From: Nostocales cyanobacterium Centralia_MAG_434
GTDB taxonomy: Bacteria > Cyanobacteriota > Cyanobacteriia > Cyanobacteriales > Nostocaceae
Length of the DNA: 43,189 nt
Direction: 5' to 3'
Assembly: GCA_021324415.1 (NCBI GenBank)
Contig: JAJPJF010000465.1
Span: 1-43,189 of the forward strand
Each line of letters opens with the position of its first letter. Positions within the stretch are counted from its first letter, which is position 1. Both the position numbers and the translations under genes were made by a program. Of the stretch, positions 32,157 through 40,567 are shown piece after piece. The notes under the pieces were generated by a model. That model saw only the letters and a program-made list of their open reading frames with translations, searched no databases and was not told where the DNA came from.

Positions 32157-32816
32157 CTAGGCGGCATTAGCAAATAGTTCGCTAAAGCTTTTCGAGGGTG
32201 CTTTCGCATTGGCAACAATCTCCACGATTTTATTCGTTGCTGCTTTTTCAAACAATGCCTCAACACACACTTGGGCAACTTTTTGCCGGGGAATGCTACC
32301 ATCAAACAATGTATCTGCACTCTGCATGACAATCGAGTCAGAGTTGTCTTCATTCTTTAACCCACCTGGTCGCACAATTGTGTAGGTGAGACCGCTTTTC
32401 TGGAGGTATTCTTCAGCTTGCTTTTTCCAAACCAGAATTAGCCAGAACAAGTTCAGGGGATGGAATAACTGAGAAACACAAAGAGAAGAAACAAAAACAA
32501 AATGCTCAATCTGTTTCTGGACAGAAACATCGACTAAATTTTTCGTTCCTTCGAAATCTACTTTATAAGGTCCAGTTGGATCAAAGCTTGGTTTTGCTCC
32601 AGTCGCGCATAGTACTACTGTGCTATCTCCCAAAGCAGCGCTTAGACTTTCTGGCTTCAACACGTCACCCTCTACCAACTCGACGTTAGCAGGTAAAATA
32701 CCCTTAGCTTTCTCAATATCCCGCACTAAGGCACGAACAGGAATATCTCTCGCTACGAGTTCTTGCACAATCCGGCGACCTGTTTCACCAGCAGCCCCTG
32801 CTACAAATGCTTTCAT
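32157..32816 (-). CDS. NAD(P)-binding Rossmann protein, atypical SDR (Tic62/NmrA-like)
   Basis: This 219-residue protein has the glycine-rich loop GAAGETGRR (7-15), a basic patch VRDIEKA favouring NADP, VELVEGDVLKPESL, VLCATGA and the TIVRPGGL region. The YxxxK catalytic motif of classical SDRs is absent, as in atypical SDRs of the Tic62/HCF173/YwnB group. Cyanobacterial relatives are linked to redox sensing or photosystem assembly, but this one cannot be assigned. ATG start, normal length. Confidence 0.85.
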   Translation of the reverse strand: MKAFVAGAAGETGRRIVQELVARDIPVRALVRDIEKAKGILPANVELVEGDVLKPESLSAALGDSTVVLCATGAKPSFDPTGPYKVDFEGTKNLVDVSVQKQIEHFVFVSSLCVSQLFHPLNLFWLILVWKKQAEEYLQKSGLTYTIVRPGGLKNEDNSDSIVMQSADTLFDGSIPRQKVAQVCVEALFEKAATNKIVEIVANAKAPSKSFSELFANAA

Positions 32817-32993
32817 AATAAACCCTATCTTAGGAAACTAATATCTTGGTTTTCAGCTCTCTATTGTAGAGATTAGATAAACTTTGTGACACAAGATTGA
32901 GGTTTAAGTGAAAATGGTGTTTTATTGCGAAAAGTTGCATCTAACATGGGAATAATTATCTAAAGCAACCGTTAAGCACTACAAAAATGCATT

Positions 32994-33673
32994 ATGTTTT
33001 CCAGACCCTCTGAGTATCAATCGTTGGAAACACCTTTGTCTGTGGCGTCAAATCCCGCAGAAGTTGAGGACGCATGCTTAGAAGCAACTGTAGGGACACC
33101 AACAAAGTTTCACGGTTGTTATAACGACTTTATGGAAATGTATGCTCCTGCTGCAAACGTTGCTGAGTATCAGACAATCACGGTTTATGGTTTTCTCGTT
33201 GTGCTGAACCCATGAAGGTAGAACCCTTGGGAAAAAATGGCTATACTCTGGTCATTGGTCGCTTTGGCGCTTTTGGTTATGAAGTAGAACCTAAAATCGG
33301 CTTGGAACTTTTACCACCAGAAGAAGGTGTGTATCGCATTCGTACCATACCTATTCCTGATTACCAAGCACCTGGCTATGATGTCGATTATCGCTCGGCA
33401 TTACGGCTCATAGAAAACTCAGCAAGTAATGATTTGACAAACCTAGGTGAGATTACCAGAGTAGAGTGGGAGTTAGATTTGACAGTGTACATTCACTTCC
33501 CCAGGTTTATTCAACGAATACCCAAATCTCTAATTCACTCTACAGGCGATCGCTTGCTTAACCAAATTGTCCGCCAAGTATCGCGACGCTTAACACATAA
33601 AGTCCAAGAAGATTTTCATCAATCTTTGGGTATACCAATTCCTGTCAAATCCAAAAAGAAGCAATCTCATTGA
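32994..33673 (+). pseudogene. DUF1997-like protein gene with a single-base frameshift
   Basis: An ORF from ATG 32994 runs to a stop at 33215, and a second frame continues from about 33171 to 33673. Reading across a shift at about 33168-33172 joins NVAEY to DNHGLWFSRCAEP and MKVEPLGKNGYTLVIGRFGA with no other break, giving roughly 225 residues. The joined protein looks like DUF1997, a cyanobacterial/plastid family of SRPBCC-like proteins (RIPIPDY, LDLTVYIHFPRFIQRIP, GDRLLNQIVRQVSRRLTHKVQEDFH). Both parts remain otherwise intact, so the shift is recent, programmed or a sequencing error. A 153-residue C-terminal product could start at ATG 33212. Confidence 0.75.
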
Positions 33674-33680
33674 TCACTCA

Positions 33681-33703
33681 ACAGTAAACAGTTATCAGTT
33701 ATC
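33681..33703. repeat. GTTATCA heptamer repeat
   Basis: ACAGTAAACAGTTATCAGTT and following ATC is the inverted counterpart of the array at 33768-33801; together they flank the DUF1997/DUF4079 convergent junction. Confidence 0.6.
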
Positions 33704-33767
33704 AAGCTTTTATACCTAAACTCTATTTTCGGACACCACAAAAAATAATCCCGCTCAACAATCCCTA

Positions 33768-33801
33768 CTGATAACTGATAACTGATAACTGATAACTGTT
33801 A
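33768..33801. repeat. ACTGATA heptamer array supplying a stop codon
   Basis: Four ACTGATA units followed by ACTGTTAA. The stop codon of the DUF4079 gene (TTA at 33799-33801 on this strand) is the last unit of the array. Confidence 0.75.
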
Positions 33802-34269
33802 AGCTTGGCTGAGAATTTTTTGGACAATCTGTACACCAGTGATTGCTTGCCAAGCAAAAAGTCCTAAAAGGAAAGAATTTGCTATGATATGAGTCACACG
33901 TGCCCAGTTTGCTCCTTTTTGCATAAAAGGAGAAAGTGAAGCGGACAAAGCAATTAACGCCGTCATTCCCAGTCCTGCTAGTAGGTGAGAGCCAACAAAT
34001 AACTTTCCATTATTAATGTAAGTAACGGCCATAGCACCAATAGAACCTAACACCATCAAAGCTAGAAGTATAGCTCCAATTTGATGATGTCTAATATTAT
34101 ACCTACCTTTAATCAGTTCTTTCTTTTCTTCGCCTTGGGCATTTCTGGTGCGTTGGATTTGCAGCCCTAAGTAACCTGCATATAAAGAGAGTAGCAATAG
34201 CGCCCACATAAGTGTAGGGTGTAAAAAGTTTAACCAGTATTTAACGGACGGCGAAAGTTCCAGATTCAT
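33799..34269 (-). CDS. DUF4079 membrane protein
   Basis: This 156-residue protein has four likely membrane segments (about 12-33, 65-83, 92-112, 123-145), and conserved His in LNFLHPTLMW, RHHQIGAILL, VGSHLLAG and VTHIIANS. The pattern of paired His in helices resembles a heme-b-binding cytochrome, and DUF4079 proteins are conserved in cyanobacteria and plants, with unknown function. The ATG is preceded by GGGAGGATAGCT. Its stop codon falls in a tandem repeat. Confidence 0.85.
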   Translation of the reverse strand: MNLELSPSVKYWLNFLHPTLMWALLLLSLYAGYLGLQIQRTRNAQGEEKKELIKGRYNIRHHQIGAILLALMVLGSIGAMAVTYINNGKLFVGSHLLAGLGMTALIALSASLSPFMQKGANWARVTHIIANSFLLGLFAWQAITGVQIVQKILSQA

Positions 34270-34432
34270 AGCTATCCTCCCTTGTACTTAAATCTTTATA
34301 AAAATTAGCATAACCTTAATTGGCGTAGGTAGATGGGAATATGGAAAGTAGCTAGTAATGAGTTAATGCTGGACTCACTAGACTGGCTCATAACTAATAA
34401 CTAATGGCTCGCCCCTATAAATAACTCTACAA

Positions 34433-35716
34433 ATGAATCAAAATAATGATCTCTTGCTGCTGTTAGCTGCGAAAAGTGGTGATCTTAAGCGGGTGCAAGC
34501 ACTGCTAGCTTTAGGTGCTAGGGTGGACGTAGGTGATCGCGATGGAACCACAGCGTTAATGTTTGCTAGCAGTTTCGGTTATACCGAAATAGTGCGATCG
34601 CTTATTGAAGCTGGAGCAAATGTCAACTTAAAAAGAAAACTCTATGGCTTGACAGCTTTGATGTTAGCTGCAAGCGCTAATCGGCTTGACACAGTAAAGC
34701 TGTTGGTCAGTCATAACGCGGATGTCAATGCCATCAATGAAGATGGTAGTACAGCGTTAATGGCAGCAGCAATGAAAGGTCATGTCGAGGTTGTACAAGT
34801 TTTACTGACTGCTGGTGCTCGAGTAAATATCAAAGATGAAGATGATGATACCGCTTTCAAATTGGCATTACGTTTTGGACACACAAACGTTGTCCAAGTT
34901 CTTCTACAGGCTGGTATAGATGTAAATGCCCAAGATGATGAAGATGAAACACCATTGATGATAGCATCTGACTTGGGACATCTAGAAATTTTACAAACAC
35001 TATTAACAGCCGGAGTTAATGTCAACCAACAAAATAGAGATGGTGGAACTGCACTCTCAGCAGCAGCCGCCGCCGGACATAGTGCGATCACATCAGTCCT
35101 ACTTGCTCATGGTGCTGATGTCAATCTTCAAGACCAAGAGGGTGAAACAGCTTTGCACCTTGCTGTTTTAGAAGGCTATGCTGATGTGGTAGAAGTTTTA
35201 ATTCGCCACGGTGCAAATGTAAACATAAAAAACAACTTAGGTGATACACCACTTCTGGTAGCAGCATTGCAGGGATACAGTCAAATTGTTGAGATTCTGC
35301 TACGTTGTGGTGGAAATATTCATGATAAAAATCTGGGTGAAGTTCCTTTGACACTAGCAGCAACACAAGGACATACCGAGACAGTCAAGGTTTTACTTGA
35401 CTATGGTGCTGATCCCAATACGAAAGGTGAAGATGGCAAAAGTGCCTTAATCAAAGCTACGGAACGTAAACGCACGGGTGTCATCCAGCAGCTAATAACC
35501 AAAGGAGCGGATGTAAACCTACTAGATTCAGCCGGAGCAACCGCACTGATGTGGGCAACTTCACGAGGTGATGGTGATGCGGTGCAATTGCTAATACGAG
35601 CAGGCGCAGATGTCAATTTAAAAAACCAGGGAGGTTATACAGCTTTGATGCTCGCAGAGTTTAATGGGTATCAAAATGTGATACGGATTTTAAAGGCGGC
35701 TGGAGCACAGGAGTAA
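34433..35716 (+). CDS. ankyrin-repeat protein
   Basis: This 427-residue protein is made almost entirely of about 12 ankyrin repeats of 33 residues, with the usual DGTTALMFASSFGYTEIVRS/LIEAGANVN pattern from the N-terminus to the C-terminus. There is no signal peptide, membrane segment or catalytic domain, so it is probably a cytosolic protein-binding scaffold. Repeats are regular, apart from one (around 300) where the loop NLGEV is shortened. ATG start. Partner unknown; it is not an effector with an added domain. Confidence 0.95.
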   Translation: MNQNNDLLLLLAAKSGDLKRVQALLALGARVDVGDRDGTTALMFASSFGYTEIVRSLIEAGANVNLKRKLYGLTALMLAASANRLDTVKLLVSHNADVNAINEDGSTALMAAAMKGHVEVVQVLLTAGARVNIKDEDDDTAFKLALRFGHTNVVQVLLQAGIDVNAQDDEDETPLMIASDLGHLEILQTLLTAGVNVNQQNRDGGTALSAAAAAGHSAITSVLLAHGADVNLQDQEGETALHLAVLEGYADVVEVLIRHGANVNIKNNLGDTPLLVAALQGYSQIVEILLRCGGNIHDKNLGEVPLTLAATQGHTETVKVLLDYGADPNTKGEDGKSALIKATERKRTGVIQQLITKGADVNLLDSAGATALMWATSRGDGDAVQLLIRAGADVNLKNQGGYTALMLAEFNGYQNVIRILKAAGAQE

Positions 35717-35835
35717 AGAAGAGTTGTCAGCACACATATAATCTATCTGCATTCATGAGATGGAAGCTCAAAAGAATAAAAACCTAGGCGCGCCTTTCAT
35801 CAAAGGTAAAAAGTGCTGCATCCCAAGAGGTCTTG

Positions 35836-36183
35836 CTACTTGACCTTTCTTAAAAAATAGCTAATTATACTAGAAACAATAGCTAGGACAATAGAACCAA
35901 ATAGCGCAGGTAGAAAGCCATCAATTCGAAAACCGGGAGTGAAGGTACTTGCTAGCCAAAGTGTGAAGGCATTCAGAACAAATGTAAATAATCCAAAGGT
36001 CATTAGGGTAATAGGAAACGTCACAAAGCTCAAAATAGGGCGAACAAAAGCGTTAATTAACCCAATAACAATGGTGGCGATGAGAGCGGTCGTGAAATTT
36101 CTGATTTGGAAGCCGTCAACAATATTAGCGGTAATGAGCAACGCTACGGCAGTGCTAACCCAGGTTAATAAAAAATGTATCAT
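35836..36183 (-). CDS. YvlD/phage-holin 4 superfamily membrane protein
   Basis: This 115-residue protein has four close membrane segments (about 3-22, 31-50, 55-77, 88-110) with the signatures GLINAFVRPIL and FPITLMTFGLFTFVLNAFTLWLAS of the YvlD family (Pfam phage_holin_4_2). Members are widespread small membrane proteins of unknown role, and the holin name reflects family naming only. ATG start; no lysis gene adjacent, so a phage origin is not implied. Confidence 0.9.
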   Translation of the reverse strand: MIHFLLTWVSTAVALLITANIVDGFQIRNFTTALIATIVIGLINAFVRPILSFVTFPITLMTFGLFTFVLNAFTLWLASTFTPGFRIDGFLPALFGSIVLAIVSSIISYFLRKVK

Positions 36184-36248
36184 AAGTTTGTTTACAAACT
36201 TTTGTTTTGTATCTTAATTGAACAACAACATATAAACTCATACTTGAC

Positions 36249-37244
36249 CTAGTTACGTCGCGTGAGAATTTCCCAAGTTTCTCCACCAGCCACACCGTCA
36301 GCCTCTAGACCATAGCGCTTTTGCAAAGCTTTCACCGCAGCCTCAGTTGTGGCACCAAAATGTCCGCTTATGGTTCCATCAAAAAAACCAAGTTTTTGCA
36401 GCCGTTGTTGTAGCTTAACCACCTCTGGACCAGACATTCCCACACGTAAAATAGGAAATCCTGCTGCGGTGTACTGAATATCACGGTTTTGCTGAGTGCG
36501 AGCAGTTGGCTGAGTATGAGTGGTTGATCCAGAACGAGTAGCAGATGATTGTCCTTGAGACGTCTTTGGTGTTGCAGGTTTTGGCTCGGGATTAGTAGAA
36601 GTATCGACTTTGGAAGTCGCACTATGAGATCGCGTTGCAGGTTTTGGACTATGACTAGGATTGACAACCTTAGTAGAATTAGCTGTCGTAGATGGAACAG
36701 GAGATTTGTTCGTTGAATTCGGTGAAGCCACTGTTGATTCTTTAGGAAAAAGTTGTTGCCAAGTATTTGCATCAACAATACCATCGGGATTCAAACCAAC
36801 TGATTGCTTAAACTTGGAAACAGCATTGGCAGTGACATCATTGTAGACTCCATCCACTGCGCCTGAATAAAAGCCCAAAAGTTTTAAAGCTGCCTGAAGT
36901 TCAGACACACGCTCTCCTTGGCTACCAAGTTTTAGAGTAGGTCGGTTGATATTCGTGCTTAAATTAGTTTGGGCAATTTGTGGCGTTGCTGCAACTGATA
37001 CTGCACTCCCAGAAGAAAGAAGGCAAAATACAGAAGGCACAAAGCACAACCAAACGCCATAAATGAATGTAGCAGAAAGTGTGTGTATTGGAATAGATGT
37101 GTGAACTTCTATCCTATTTCGTTTGGCAAAAAGATGAACTCCTTGTTTTGCCTTGTGCTTTATACTTTGTGCGTTCCAAGAAAGTTGCTTTGGGTTGGGT
37201 AACTTAGAGGATCTCAAAGGACTGACTTGAGTGGGATCTTTCAT
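36249..37244 (-). CDS. peptidoglycan-binding protein with two PG_binding_1 domains
   Basis: This 331-residue protein has a basic N-terminus with a membrane or late signal segment (about 58-85). PG_binding_1 domain 1 follows (about 100-165, LGSQGERVSELQAALKLLGF and FKQSVGLNPDGIVDANTWQ). Next comes a Ser/Thr/Pro/Gln-rich linker (about 168-260) and PG_binding_1 domain 2 (about 265-330, GMSGPEVVKLQQRLQKLGFF). It probably tethers to the cell wall in the periplasm. No catalytic domain follows, so it is a binding or structural protein. The signal lies unusually far from the ATG, and a later start is possible. Confidence 0.85.
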   Translation of the reverse strand: MKDPTQVSPLRSSKLPNPKQLSWNAQSIKHKAKQGVHLFAKRNRIEVHTSIPIHTLSATFIYGVWLCFVPSVFCLLSSGSAVSVAATPQIAQTNLSTNINRPTLKLGSQGERVSELQAALKLLGFYSGAVDGVYNDVTANAVSKFKQSVGLNPDGIVDANTWQQLFPKESTVASPNSTNKSPVPSTTANSTKVVNPSHSPKPATRSHSATSKVDTSTNPEPKPATPKTSQGQSSATRSGSTTHTQPTARTQQNRDIQYTAAGFPILRVGMSGPEVVKLQQRLQKLGFFDGTISGHFGATTEAAVKALQKRYGLEADGVAGGETWEILTRRN

Positions 37245-37385
37245 GGAAGTTGCTCTAGGAAAATGTCATGCTATATACTTAGCCATGAATTGATGTAAAA
37301 TGCAACTAAGTTCACACTCTCAATCCCTATTCCTAATCGGAACACATATCATAACGAACGCAACAGTTTTGCCTTCAATTAACTC

Positions 37386-38678
37386 CTAAGTGGGATTTAC
37401 CTCGGCGATCGCACTATTGACCACATCTTCTGGACCTACCAAAGACACATAGGGCTTCTGTAAATATCGGCTAGCGACTGCTACTGCATCCTCAGTACTG
37501 ACAGAAGCAATGATTTCTTGAAACTTTTGATCAAAATCGATTCCTAGCCCCAAAATTTCATACCAACCATAGATTTGAGCAATCTGAGCATTAGTCTGTT
37601 TACCCAGAGCGTACTGTCCTAGTATCTTGTTTTTAGCTGCTTGGAGTAGGTCCTCCTCAAGCTGATTGCTAGACAGTCGATCAACCTCTGCCCACAGTCT
37701 AGAAAGTGCTAGTTCCGTGTTCTCAGGAGCAGTTCCCATGTACACGACAAATGACGCCGGGAATAACCTTGTAGGATAAAACGCGGATACTTCGTAAGCT
37801 AAACCGAGCTTTTCCCGTAATTCTACAAACAAACGACTCGAGAGCCCATTCCCCAAATATGTAGATAGTAACTTTAATGCCGCATAATCAGATGAATGTA
37901 CTGATGCTCCCAAATAACCCAGCATGATGATTGATTGCTGTGTTGGTAAAGGTGTAATCTTAGAGTGTGGTTCAACCTTAACATCCGGCAAATTGAGTAT
38001 TGGTAGTGGTGGTTGGTTAGCAGGAACTTGCCAATCTCCCAAAACTTTTTCCACTAAAGCAATGACGTCTGCTGCTGCTATTCGACCAACAATACTAATT
38101 ACCACATTATCAGGACGAAAATAAGTCTGATGATACCTCACCAAATCAGCACGGCTTAAGCGACTCATCGTGGTTTCATCTCCTAATGCCGACATTGCAT
38201 AGGGATGATTGTTGTACATCACCAGCCGTAATTTGTCAAACGCAACTGAGAATGGCTGTTCTTGCTGTGAGCGAATATCTTGAAGGGTAATCCGCTGTTC
38301 CAGTTCTACTTCAGCTTTCGGAAAAGTGGGCGATCGCAAGATCTGCCCTGCCAATTTCAGAATTTCTGCAAAATCTGAGGTTACCGTTTTTAAAGACAGT
38401 AAAAAATAATCAGCAGATGTATCGGCGCTTAAACTTGCTCCTACGGACTCTATGCGTTCTGCAATTTCCAAACTAGAAAGTCCATCACATCCTTTGGTCA
38501 ACACTGCTGATAGCAAATGTGCTAACCCAGCTTGCTCCCGGCTTTCATAGCAGCTACCAGCACGAATAAAAATCCGCGCTGCTACAATATCTGCCGCTGG
38601 ATTCTCATTTACTAACAGCACAATGCCATTGTCTAAAACAGTGCGATGAATTGTTGATTTTGGCAGCGAGGTTGTCAT
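37386..38678 (-). CDS. M16 family protease-like protein, catalytically inactive subunit
   Basis: This 430-residue protein has the M16B fold in two halves, but HxxEH is degraded to HLLSA (H54, S57, A58), so zinc cannot bind. It keeps the late conserved R...Y motif, SSRLFVELREKLGLAYEVSAFY, typical of the inactive partner of heterodimeric M16B proteases. It is 139 bp downstream of the active paralogue on the same strand, so the two should form a peptidase complex, degrading small peptides or processing exported proteins. The start ATG lies in a TGACAAA heptamer array. Confidence 0.9.
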   Translation of the reverse strand: MTTSLPKSTIHRTVLDNGIVLLVNENPAADIVAARIFIRAGSCYESREQAGLAHLLSAVLTKGCDGLSSLEIAERIESVGASLSADTSADYFLLSLKTVTSDFAEILKLAGQILRSPTFPKAEVELEQRITLQDIRSQQEQPFSVAFDKLRLVMYNNHPYAMSALGDETTMSRLSRADLVRYHQTYFRPDNVVISIVGRIAAADVIALVEKVLGDWQVPANQPPLPILNLPDVKVEPHSKITPLPTQQSIIMLGYLGASVHSSDYAALKLLSTYLGNGLSSRLFVELREKLGLAYEVSAFYPTRLFPASFVVYMGTAPENTELALSRLWAEVDRLSSNQLEEDLLQAAKNKILGQYALGKQTNAQIAQIYGWYEILGLGIDFDQKFQEIIASVSTEDAVAVASRYLQKPYVSLVGPEDVVNSAIAEVNPT

Positions 38679-38745
38679 TAGTCATTTTTCCTTTGTCACT
38701 TGTCATTTGTCCTTGGTTGTTTGTCATTTGTCTTTTTTGAGAATA
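38675..38745. repeat. TTGTCAT/TTGTCAC heptamer array covering a start codon
   Basis: Imperfect TTGTCAT, TTGTCAC, TTGTCCT units run from the ATG of the inactive M16 gene upstream. The start codon itself (minus strand ATGACAA) reads as one repeat unit. Confidence 0.65.
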
Positions 38746-38755
38746 ACTAATGACC

Positions 38756-38834
38756 ATAGCAGTTCCAAATGATTCATGTATACAAGTGTTTCTTTTGTTG
38801 GCTTGCTTGGCGGTTCATTAAATAGAACTGCTAT
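38756..38834. repeat. MITE-like element overlapping the 3' end of an M16 gene
   Basis: Perfect 10-bp ends ATAGCAGTTC (38756-38765) and GAACTGCTAT (38825-38834). The left end CCAAATGATTC matches the interior of the 164-248 element (CTAAATGATTC). The right end encodes the last residues and stop of the M16 active subunit. Confidence 0.7.
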
Positions 38835-40098
38835 CAAAGGGTTTAAGTATGGTAACTGTATAATTATTCGGAGAGAGATATTCTATCGCTAATTGTTGCA
38901 GTTCTTGATGATCAAAAGACTGTATCTGTTGCGGGTACTTTACTGCTAATTCAGCTTGGGCGATCATATTATAGTAACCATAAAGCCCTGCGATTTGATT
39001 GGGCGTTTCAGTAGAAAAGGCATAGTCATTACACAGCAGCCGTTGACATCGGGCTAATTCCTGTTGGGTAATGCCAAAAGAATGCAGATCATTCAAGTGT
39101 AGACGAATCAGACTTTCAACATACTCTAATTGGTCAGGTTCCAACCAAGCTGTGATTGTAAATAGACTAGAATCTCGTTGTAGTGAAAAATTGCTGGAAA
39201 TTCCCTGTACTAATTGCTGTTCTTCTCGCAAATCGCGCACCAAACGAGACGTTCTTCCTTGCGCTAGTAACACTGAAAGCAAATCCAACCCATAGGAAGT
39301 GCGGAGTTGTTCCACACCTGGTCCAGTCCATGCCATAAGTAACCGTGCTTGTTCTAAGCGTGGCAAATAAATTTCTTGACGGTGAATTCCACGGATGACT
39401 GGTACTGATTCCGTCTTCGGCGAAGAATCACAGCAACACTCAGCAAAATCAACAAACGAGCGATTGACTAATTCCAACGCATACTCTTCAGCAATTCCAC
39501 CCACAATCACCACTGTCATATTTTGTGGTTGGTAGCGAGTACGATGAAAAGAACGCATTGCTTCTGGAGAATGCTGCATCAGTGTTTGTTCTGTACCTAG
39601 CACTGACCGTCCATAGGGGTGATTTTGATAAATGTTAGAAATAAGAGATTGAAATCCTATCCAATCAGGATTATCATGTGCTTGACGGATCTCGTCTAGC
39701 ACCACATCTCGTTCACGGATAAATTCGTTCTCTGGAATTTCTGCATTCAGCAGTAACTCGCTCAAGTGGGGCAGAGTATCTTCTAGATAAGGGGAAGCTG
39801 TCGTCAGAGAGTAATGGGCATAATCATAGCTTGTCGCTGCATTTGTGATTCCACCTTGGTTTTCAATCTTGTGATCAAATACCCCAGCGGCTAATTTTGC
39901 AGTCCCTTTAAAGATCATGTGCTCTAAAAAGTGCGCCATCCCAAACCATGGTTCTGGCTCAAGCTTTGCCCCTGCATTTACCCAAACATCAGCTACAACG
40001 ACAGGGGTGGTGGGAATTGGTTGATGAATCAGCGTTAAACCATTATCTAGTTTGAAAACCGAGGCTGGAAACACGATATCAATGTGTTCTTTTAACAA
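38818..40098 (-). CDS. M16 family zinc metallopeptidase, active subunit
   Basis: This 426-residue protein has an intact inverted zinc motif HFLEH (H56, E59, H60) and the downstream Glu in VVLDEIRQAHDNP that completes the site. The second half carries the GRTSRLVRDLREEQQLVQGIS motif. With the adjacent inactive paralogue it should form an M16B heterodimer, as in processing-peptidase-like bacterial enzymes. Its last codons (SSSI, stop) are made from a MITE-like element. The start at ATG 40098 gives MLKEHIDIVFPASVFKLDNGL, a typical N-terminus with no signal peptide, so the complex is probably cytosolic. Confidence 0.93.
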   Translation of the reverse strand: MLKEHIDIVFPASVFKLDNGLTLIHQPIPTTPVVVADVWVNAGAKLEPEPWFGMAHFLEHMIFKGTAKLAAGVFDHKIENQGGITNAATSYDYAHYSLTTASPYLEDTLPHLSELLLNAEIPENEFIRERDVVLDEIRQAHDNPDWIGFQSLISNIYQNHPYGRSVLGTEQTLMQHSPEAMRSFHRTRYQPQNMTVVIVGGIAEEYALELVNRSFVDFAECCCDSSPKTESVPVIRGIHRQEIYLPRLEQARLLMAWTGPGVEQLRTSYGLDLLSVLLAQGRTSRLVRDLREEQQLVQGISSNFSLQRDSSLFTITAWLEPDQLEYVESLIRLHLNDLHSFGITQQELARCQRLLCNDYAFSTETPNQIAGLYGYYNMIAQAELAVKYPQQIQSFDHQELQQLAIEYLSPNNYTVTILKPFDSSSI

Positions 40099-40173
40099 TT
40101 TTTTCCAATCTTAACCAGAATTTAACTCGATCGTAGAAATTCTAACTCTTAAACATATCTAAAATAGAATCAA

Positions 40174-40324
40174 TTGATACAGATTTTTTTGTATTTAGAT
40201 ACAATCTTTATTTTTCTAGACTCAATGTCTTATACTCCAATCTTTAATAAGTTCTGGTATGGATAACTCATCTCAATAGTTAAAGCTCCCAAGCCTTTAC
40301 TGACTTTGGGAGCTAATTTTTTTT
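40174..40324 (+). ncRNA. candidate small RNA with promoter-like start and intrinsic terminator
   Basis: TTGATA (40174-40179) and TAGATA (40196-40201), 16-bp spacer, look like a promoter. A strong terminator follows: AGCTCCCAA (40284-40292) and TTGGGAGCT (40306-40314), then eight T (40317-40324). No ORF lies between, and the neighbouring genes are on the other strand. The implied RNA would be about 110-120 nt. No known small RNA family is recognised. Confidence 0.5.
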
Positions 40325-40359
40325 AAGTTCACCACAACGCCGTTTTACCTAAGTTTATG

Positions 40360-40431
40360 ACCTGGTTAAACCAGGTGGGCACCGAAACTCCTCGTTTAAA
40401 GTTTCCGGGTACAAGCCCGGTCTACTGCCAC
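40360..40431. other. cluster of three hairpins downstream of purK
   Basis: Three adjacent inverted repeats: ACCTGGTT/AACCAGGT (40360-40376), GAAACT/AGTTTC (40384-40405) and CCGGG/CCCGG (40405-40420). A closing pairing GTGGGCA/TGCCAC (40375-40431) encloses the last two. The arrangement looks like a structured RNA or a compound repeat. Together with the candidate small RNA this fills the 40099-40567 gap. Confidence 0.5.
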
Positions 40432-40567
40432 GGGATTTTTTGGTTCCCTTATTCTTAAAGTCATAGATCAAAAAACTTGTTGGCAGTCACCAACGTCGCA
40501 GTGCAACAAACCCATTATAGCCTTCTCACGAGTTTTGTGTGCTGATAATTGAAAATTTCTTGCCACT

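Noticed and set aside
35836-36183. Phage holin
   Set aside because: The family name includes holin, but no lysin, capsid or integrase genes are near, and the protein matches the general YvlD membrane family.
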